Source of the DNA: Protea cynaroides
Lineage: Eukaryota > Streptophyta > Magnoliopsida > Proteales > Proteaceae
DNA length: 64,000 nt
Reading direction: 5' to 3'
NCBI GenBank assembly: GCA_028583415.1
Contig: CM053274.1
Coordinates: 90,031,549 to 90,095,548, forward strand
The notes below the pieces were generated by a model. It worked only from the letters and a program-made list of their open reading frames with translations, did not search any database and was not told where the DNA came from. The position numbers and the translations under genes were made by a program. Within the stretch, counting starts at the first letter, position 1, and the number at the start of each line of letters is the position of its first letter. This document shows, in pieces, positions 57,642 to 64,000 of this stretch.

Positions 57642-58189
57642 TGAATGCTTTTTCCAATTTGTAAATATGGTTTAAGTTCACAGTATCAGACCAATTATCG
57701 ATTACTTGGGAAACTGACATAGAATCAGATACATATTGACTGTATTGGTCAGTATCTGTTGTTGAGTAAAAATATAAATTTTTGCAAAGGTATCCAGAAA
57801 TTAACCTAAATCAAGTATCCATTCCCTATTGATACTGATATTGATTCTGTGGGTAGTATATTACTGATCGGATATGTATTCTGTGGGTAGTATGTAGTGG
57901 TTTAATAACAAAATTTATTAAAATGTATTCTTAAAATGGATGATGCATTCTTAAAATAAAATAGAAATATGTGAAAGATTAAGATATTTCTGTTCTAGGT
58001 TTAGAATACAAAATGGACTGAATAGCACATTTCAGAATGGGCTTCGTAGATGATCCAATAAAGAGAATCCATACCAAACATTGATTTTGTTATCTCAAAA
58101 TATGTTCAAGAATCCATACAAAACAGTACTATTTTTGTTTTCTCAGAATGTGTTCTTCCCCAAGAATACCTACATACCAAACACAACTT
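57642..58189. other. Dispersed repeat remnants
   Basis: TATTGGTCAGTATCTGTTG and related words of a dispersed repeat, then AT-rich sequence. No gene. Confidence 0.4.
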
Positions 58190-58950
58190 AATTTTTTTTT
58201 TTAGGTAAATAGATGATTTGATTAAACCCAAAGAAAAGAAAACACAACAAACCTCTATTAGGAAAAATAACCCCTAGAGAGGAAAAACAACTTCAAGAAC
58301 CTATTACAAGATCAACAAAAGGGCTATAGCCTGAGAATTGCATCCTTTGGATTGGAAGCGCCGTCCCAGTCCATCGTGAGATTAATGCCCGGAGAATCTT
58401 CAACAAATAAATCTATGCGGGGTCTCCCAGAAAATGAGTTGAAAATTTTCCTAGCAAGCCAGACCATTTCTTCTCTCTCTTCCTATGAGGAATGGTAACC
58501 ATCATCCCCCTCCCCAACAGTGGGTGAGAAATCTTGCACTGATGCCAACCGGTCAGATCCAAAGGCAAGGACAGAGATGATCGAGATTCATCAAATTACT
58601 CATCCTTATCACCAACCAACAACAGGGGGGGGGGGGGCATCTCGCGGGGAATCCATACAGGATGGGATCAATTCATCACCACCTTTCCTAAGAGACGAGA
58701 GGATCAAAGAGGTAGGAGAGTTCATATGACAGCAAACCATTGGGTCAGTTGAAGAAGGGTGAGGAGTAGCTACTGCAAAAGAAGGAGATAAATGATAGGA
58801 TTGGCCAAGTGGCAGGTTACCATTCGGATAACCAACAGCATGGTTTTCACTAACCTGTTGAAATAAAGCTCCACGCGACAGCCCCAACATGCTACACTCA
58901 TGTGGTAAAGTGTAGTAGCTATATTTCAAATTCTTGGGGCCAGTTTTCAT
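58190..58950 (-). mobile_element. LINE-like or other retroposed 3' end
   Basis: On the minus strand the sequence ends in a poly(A) (poly(T) at 58192-58202). Upstream it gives frame pieces such as RKIFNSFSGRPRIDLFVEDS and DWDGASNPKDAILRL, and a 113-codon frame (58950-58609). Truncated coding sequence running into a poly(A) fits a LINE or retroposed transcript, but I do not recognise the protein and no target duplication was found. Confidence 0.35.
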
Positions 58951-60296
58951 TATTGAAACTGGAGAGATTGATATGGAGACAAGAAGATTGAGTTTAAATG
59001 TTTTTCACCTTGTCTCAATGTCTAGGAGATAGGTTATATTTATATACAATATGGTGTGTACAATCCTTGTTATTAGAATTCAAAATTTAAATTTGAATTC
59101 TTATAACTTATGTAACTTATTTACAATGAATTCCTATAACTTATGTAACCGATTTACAATCCTAACTCTCCTTTATAACATGTCCCTATAATTTGAATAA
59201 TTGATTTATAACTCACCAAATATTTGAATAATCATAACTGATTATTCAAATATTTGAATTTTGAATCTTAAATTCAATGGAGAGGAATATCCTTAACATT
59301 CATCTCAATCATGTGGACCATTAGGTATTGCATTTTTATCCCTTTTCATAAGCTCGATGTATTTAAACAAAATGGCATAACTTATAGGATTAACGTCTTG
59401 ACATTTCCCAGACTGAGACAAAACATGAGATAATAATTAATTAAGATACCAACCTTTGGCATTGCCATTATCAGAGACCCATCTCAACTCAAAAAGAAAA
59501 CCAAAAAACTTACGATTTTTGAAACAGAAATATAGGTCATAGGTCGAGAATGTGCATTCCACGAAATTTCATACCACAGTGGTAAAACAGCAGTTGGCCA
59601 AGTACTCATTTGTTTGACAGCCCACTAGGCTAGCTAGAAAATCCACCACTATATTGCTTTCCCTAAAGTTGTGAATAATTTTCTAGTTAATTTCATTGAG
59701 ATATCCAGAGACTGCCACCCACCGCTGGAGACATCCCACGAAGCAGTATTACAAATTATTATGAACCTCAGATCAAATTGAAGTCAATTAGGTAAACATG
59801 AACTAAACTGCACAAAGCAAGATCTCATAAGAGAAACCTCAAAGGGGTTGCTCAGTTGACAATTATTAATACTTCACAATTAAGAAATCATGAGTTCAAT
59901 TTCTACTGGGGCTCATCTATCTTAAAAAAAAATTTGTTCTCATACAAGAGAGAGAGAGAGAATCCTAGCATATTTGGAAAACACCTATCACTGCCATTGA
60001 TTTGGTAGTTTGTGGAGAGAGGAGGAGGAGAAGAGGGGGGGGCTAAATTTGGAAAGTGCCTAACAGCCACAACACAGACTTCAAGCATCTAGTTTTGTAT
60101 AGAATAGTACATATTTTGCTAGCTAGTGGGTATTAATTTGGTATAAACTCTCTAATTAACAATGTAATATTGTCCATGAAAGTTGGATATTATATTTCCA
60201 AAGTCATTCCCCTTTACCATTTTCTTTTCTTCTCTTCATGGGAATGGGTTTCCTACACCAACTTCGAAGTTTCACATGATGAAAGGCGTAATTTAA
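58951..60296. other. Intergenic, no gene seen
   Basis: 58960-59300 is AT-rich with AATTCAAATATTTGAAT-like palindromic words and may be LTR-derived. The rest shows nothing recognisable. Confidence 0.4.
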
Positions 60297-61035
60297 GGGC
60301 CCATTTGATAAAACTTCTGCTTCTGGATTTTGGATTCTGGTTCAAATTTGGATTTTACTCCAAGCTACTCCAGGATTATTTTGAAGTAGAAACTTGTTTG
60401 ATAACGCAATTCTGAAATGAATTCTAGAGCATCTTTGGATTAAAAAAATATTTGATAACATACTATCTTTCCAATCAAAGTCTAGAAAAACAATTGTGGT
60501 AGTGGTGGGTGGTGGTGGCAGCGGTGGTGGTGGTAGAGGTGGCAGCAAAAGAGGAGGTGGTGGTGGTGGTGGTGGTTATGGTGATGGCAATGGTGGTGGT
60601 GGCGGTTGTGGTGGTGGTGGTGGTGTCGCTGGTGGCAGCAGTGGTGGTGGTGGTGGTGGTGGTGGTGATGGTGGGTGGTGGGTGGTGGCTGCGGCGGCGG
60701 TGGTGGTGGGTGGTGGGTGGTGGGTGGCAATGGGTGGTGGCGGTGGTGGTGGTGGTTGTGGTGGCGGTGGTGGGTGGTGGTGACTGTGGTAGTGGTGGTG
60801 GTCAAATGAGAGTCATGTGAGAGTCCTCTTTTCTTTCTCCCAAAAAGTTGATTCAACAGCTTGGAGCTAGTATTTATGACTCCAAAATTTTGGATTCTAG
60901 AGCCATCCTAAATCCAGTTCACTCTATAGGAGTTGGAATCCAACCAGATTTATCAAACGCGATTTTACTCCAAAATGGCTCCCTGGGGGCCAAAATCCAT
61001 ATAATCCAGAAGCAGAAGTTTTATCAAACAGACCC
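60297..61035. mobile_element. PIF/Harbinger-like MITE carrying a GGT minisatellite
   Basis: TAA at 60294-60296 and 61036-61038. Ends GGGCCCATTTGATAAAACTT and, inverted, GGGTCTGTTTGATAAAACTT, followed on both sides by CTGCTTCTGGATT. The interior 60500-60785 is GGTGGT/GGTGGC repeat. The left arm also has GAAGTAGAAACTTGTTTGAT, matching the inverted right arm of the element at 9010-10184. Confidence 0.8.
60494..60785. repeat. (GGTGGY)n minisatellite
   Basis: Strand-biased G/T-rich tract inside the MITE. Gly-rich and His-rich ORFs over it are repeat artefacts. Confidence 0.9.
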
Positions 61036-61181
61036 TAATAGATCAATTTACAATTGGGAAAAAGACCACGGAATTAGATGGGTTCTGAATATATAAAATA
61101 TTATATGTAAAACTTTAAGTCAAAACCAATGGAGCCTATTTGAAATTTTTTTATTAACACGGCTTTTATATAGAAACAAAT

Positions 61182-61330
61182 GGGTTATTATCGTCTCCAA
61201 TTGTTGGATCCTTGATTCCAGCGGTCTCTTTTAATCAGGCGCACCTATCGATGTATTGATAGGCGCTCCGAGTTAAAGAGAGACCGCTGGATCCTCGATT
61301 GAGGATCCAACAATTGGAGAGGATAATGAC
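61182..61330. mobile_element. Fold-back element, AATCCTCTCC family variant
   Basis: Arms ATTATCGTCTCCAATTGTTG and CAACAATTGGAGAGGATAAT extend into GATCC, CAGCGGTCTCT and AGGCGC pairing blocks around core CTATCGATGTATTGATAG. Flanking 9-mers (GAAACAAAT, TCGACAAAT) agree at six positions. Confidence 0.7.
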
Positions 61331-62642
61331 TCGACAAATTGCACTTGCATGAAAAAGTTTTCTGCACGGTTATTTTTTTTCCGACCTATTATGTTTTTTT
61401 ATAATTTTTTTTTAAAAAAAAATTTGAGACGATGATAGATATGCAGAATGGTAGATTTGTAACATGAGTGGTTGGTAGTTGTTCACTTCAATTCTGCTGT
61501 TTTTTTCATTTGTATATATTGTCTGTGCTGGTCAGTAGTTCAAATTTTATAGAGGACTTTCGGTCTATCAGCTTGTAGTTGGTAGTTGTTCACGGTTGCT
61601 GATTTTCACTTCAAATATGCAATTTTTTTCTTTAATTTATCCAGGTGAGATGAAGATAGATATGCAGAATGGTAGATTTGGAGCATGAGCGCTCCTGTGA
61701 AGTGTGAATACAGTAATGGTACCATGATGACAACAGAGTTAAAAAGTTCTATTTCCGACAACAGAGTTAAAAAGTTCTATTTCTAAAACTAATGTAAGCA
61801 TAACATTAGTAATTTAAGAATCGTGGTAGAATGACATCTTTAATACAAAGGTTATCTTCTTTGAAGTTGTTGTTGACAGGAGAACCCTACAAAGGACTTC
61901 TCGGGCTTGGTGGACAATGGCCTGAAGAACCTTTGGTCATGGTTTCTCGGTTGGAGTGAATCCAATTGGCGATTTTGGTCATGGTGAATAATCCCACATC
62001 AGCGATTTTGGTCATGGATGGAGAACCTTCGGTCATGGAGAAGAGAACAAGAGAGAGAGAGAGAGAGAGAGAAGAAAATGGAAGTGAAAACTGCCAAATA
62101 AGAGGAGATGCCGACAATCTTGGAGTTGGTCGAAAACTGTTGCTAGCCAGAGTAGTTCGCTACCTTCAATTGAACGTTGGAGTGTAAAAGCAGAAATGAA
62201 ATGAGGTTTTCTATACAAGGGTTTGGGGGTTATTTTGGTCATTTTATTGTTTTTTATTTTTGGAAGGTTTAAAAAGTCATTTTAAACCATTCTGCTTGTA
62301 AATGTAACAAAGGTAAAATTGTCTTTAAATTTTTTTACTTATCACTGTTAGTCAATGGAGTGCAATTGTAATTATTGTGAACTTTAAGATATTTAATAAT
62401 TATATTTAGATCTAAGTCCAAAGATAATACAAATAGTTTTCCCTATTTTTTTTATTAAACCGTAATTGGATTTAATATAAAATTAAATCAATCAAGACCA
62501 GACCCAGACCCAACCGACCCACCATTGACTTCCTAGACGGTTAGATCCTGTACAGATTTATTTCACATGGCAAGAATATCCTCTTTCTTATTTAAATGCT
62601 TTATAAATTGTATTATTTTCGTTTATAAAATAATAATAAAAA
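61331..62642. other. Intergenic, no gene seen
   Basis: Contains a diverged duplication (AGATATGCAGAATGGTAGATTT near 61438 and 61660), a 28-bp tandem repeat (61729-61784), repeated TTTTGGTCATGG words (61970-62040) and a (GA)n run (62050-62073). ORFs are short and unrelated to known families. Confidence 0.45.
61729..61784. repeat. 28-bp tandem duplication
   Basis: Two units of GACAACAGAGTTAAAAAG plus TTCTATTTCC, identical but for the final base. Confidence 0.9.
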
Positions 62643-64000
62643 AAGAAAAAAAAATCAGTTACCCTCCAAAATAGTTTCGAAACATCATCTACCACCCACA
62701 TCTTTCAAAAAACATCAACTACCACCCAAATGTTTACCACCGTTAATCAAATAAATCCACTTCGTTAAACGAATCCTGTTAGTTGCATATGTCATCCAAA
62801 AGTGAATTTGAGTTGGACAATAATACCCTAAAAGATATGTTGAAAGACGTTTTTACCCCAATCTCTAAATCCCGTTTCTTCTTCTTCTCAAAATCTACTC
62901 TCCTCTTCTTTCTGAGTACAAATCCTTCTACTTCTCTTCCTTTTGACTACAAACCATATCCGATTGCAATCAATGAACCACCTAAGAGAGAGAGAATTTA
63001 CAAATGAACCACCTGAGAGAGAGATTGATTGTCGGCTAAGTTTCATGGAAATCAAAAGAGGAATTTTCAATCGACTGGAATATTGAGATTGAAACCATTG
63101 ATTCTGATCAAATCGGGACATTGAACCTTTCCTGCAATTTCTGTTTTCTGTTTTTGTTTCTGATACATTAATTATGTTCTCCAAATTTCACAAAAGAAAA
63201 AAATTGAAGAAAAAACAATGGTAAATTATAAGAGTTCTCTAATCAAGACTAACAAATGCAATGCTACAATAATTTCTCAGAAAGTGAAGAACATGTGTTG
63301 CATCTTATCCAAAAAGTGAAGAACAGGTGTCACATCTTATGGTTTGGTGAAGTTGCAGAGTAGAAAAAGAAGAGGAAGAAGAAGAAGAGTGGGATTAACG
63401 GAGAAATGGTGATGTTGGTGGGCTATCAATGGCCTTCGTCGATGACTCGACCGGGAGCGGAAAGTCACTGGGATCAAGGATCTTCCATCAATTTCAGATC
63501 TTCCTGTAACTGATGTAATAGAAAACCAGACACAAGCATAGAAGCCAGAGTCCATTTTTTTTTTTTAAATCTAGGAATCTCAAAGCAAGAGGTGTTCATC
63601 TTTTTCGCAAACCCCAACGGTGGGCAATAAGGGACCTGCACAACAAACCTAACCTCAAAATTCCAAAGACGGAGGAACACCATCAATAAATTCCATTGAA
63701 ATGAAAAATTCCTCATTTTTATTTATGCAAAGGCAATGAATTCAATTAAAGAACAGAGCATCCCTCATCCCACCATCAGATTTGAAACCCTCATCTCTAA
63801 TCGGATAATCGATATCGAAACATGAACCATGGTGACATCGGTGCCGGTGAAGGTACTTGATTGGCCCAAGATATTGAGAATGAATTCGGTGGAATCGATG
63901 CATGATTCCGATGAAAACTCGACGGACTAGGTTCCGCCACACAAATACCTGGCTCGTGAATATGCTCGGGCCCATAAGATGACAGCCACCTCGGTTTTGG
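62643..64000. mobile_element. Left end of a MULE related to the one at 2225-8711, cut by the window edge
   Basis: Starting near 62643 the sequence follows the TIR of the 2225 element: TCAGTTACCCTCC, then CATCTACCACCCACATC, CAACTACCACCCAAATG, TTAATCAAATAAATCC and CTGTTAGTTGCATATGTCA. The right end is not in the window. The interior (62880-64000) has T-rich and Ser/Pro-rich frames, for example a minus-strand SSYGPEHIHEPGICVAEPSP at the edge, which could be captured host sequence that I cannot name. Confidence 0.55.

Noticed and set aside
60482..60856. Gly-rich and His-rich ORFs
   Set aside because: Artefacts of the GGTGGT tract; composition changes with frame as expected for a repeat.
62280..62455. 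Possible right terminus of another MULE (ending …AATAGTTTTCCC)
   Set aside because: No matching inverted left end was found in the preceding sequence, so it is not called.

Overview
This window is nuclear DNA from a flowering plant, probably a eudicot. It has GT-AG introns, plant-only gene families (a type II formin, a reticulon-like B protein, a group IIa WRKY factor), copia elements primed by initiator tRNA-Met, and many Harbinger, hAT and Mutator-type elements. The species cannot be fixed from sequence alone. Only three host genes look functional: the 3' end of a formin (14993-16438, +), a complete nine-exon reticulon-like protein (24995-27890, +) and a WRKY gene (50569-51837, -, possibly with one more 5' exon to 52063). 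A broken cytochrome b5 copy (31435-31888, -) and a patellin-like fragment (35547-35819, +) are pseudogenes.

Left part (1-14992): a stack of nested transposons sits directly before a formin splice acceptor, so it lies inside a formin intron. The outer element is a minus-strand copia retrotransposon (B, from the left edge to about 14858). It is split by a SINE-like insert (about 876-1017) and by a complete non-autonomous LTR element (A, 2000-12749, target duplication ACAAC). The 5' LTR of A is split by a Mutator-like element (2225-8711, exact 9-bp duplication), which itself holds a decayed hAT transposon (2982-8340). The interior of A also carries a Harbinger-like MITE full of CCACCA repeats (9010-10184).

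Middle (16.4-43.8 kb): the formin 3' end and the reticulon gene lie among fold-back elements, Harbinger-type MITEs, LTR fragments, a Pack-MULE with a PP2C fragment (33429-34647), a 400-bp hairpin-forming inverted repeat (35046-35452) and a third MULE (38862-40299). A solo LTR lies at 40889-41116.

Right part (43.8-64 kb): a minus-strand copia element (C, 43774 to about 50455) is split by a 2.25-kb solo LTR (47115-49368) and ends just beyond the 3' end of the WRKY gene. Further right are a hAT-like element (52899-53561), a Pack-MULE with a Di19 zinc-finger fragment (53716-55310), two fold-back elements, a LINE-like tail, a second Harbinger-like MITE with an internal GGT minisatellite (60297-61035), another fold-back element and the left end of another MULE at the window edge.

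Main observations: a dispersed family of at least seven short fold-back elements that share AATCCTCTCC-type ends, several with 9-bp target duplications; a MITE family whose members both carry a GGT/CCA minisatellite; two Pack-MULEs with identifiable host exons; two extremely short retroposon tails with 13-14 bp target duplications; and the hairpin locus whose two arms each encode a similar short peptide.
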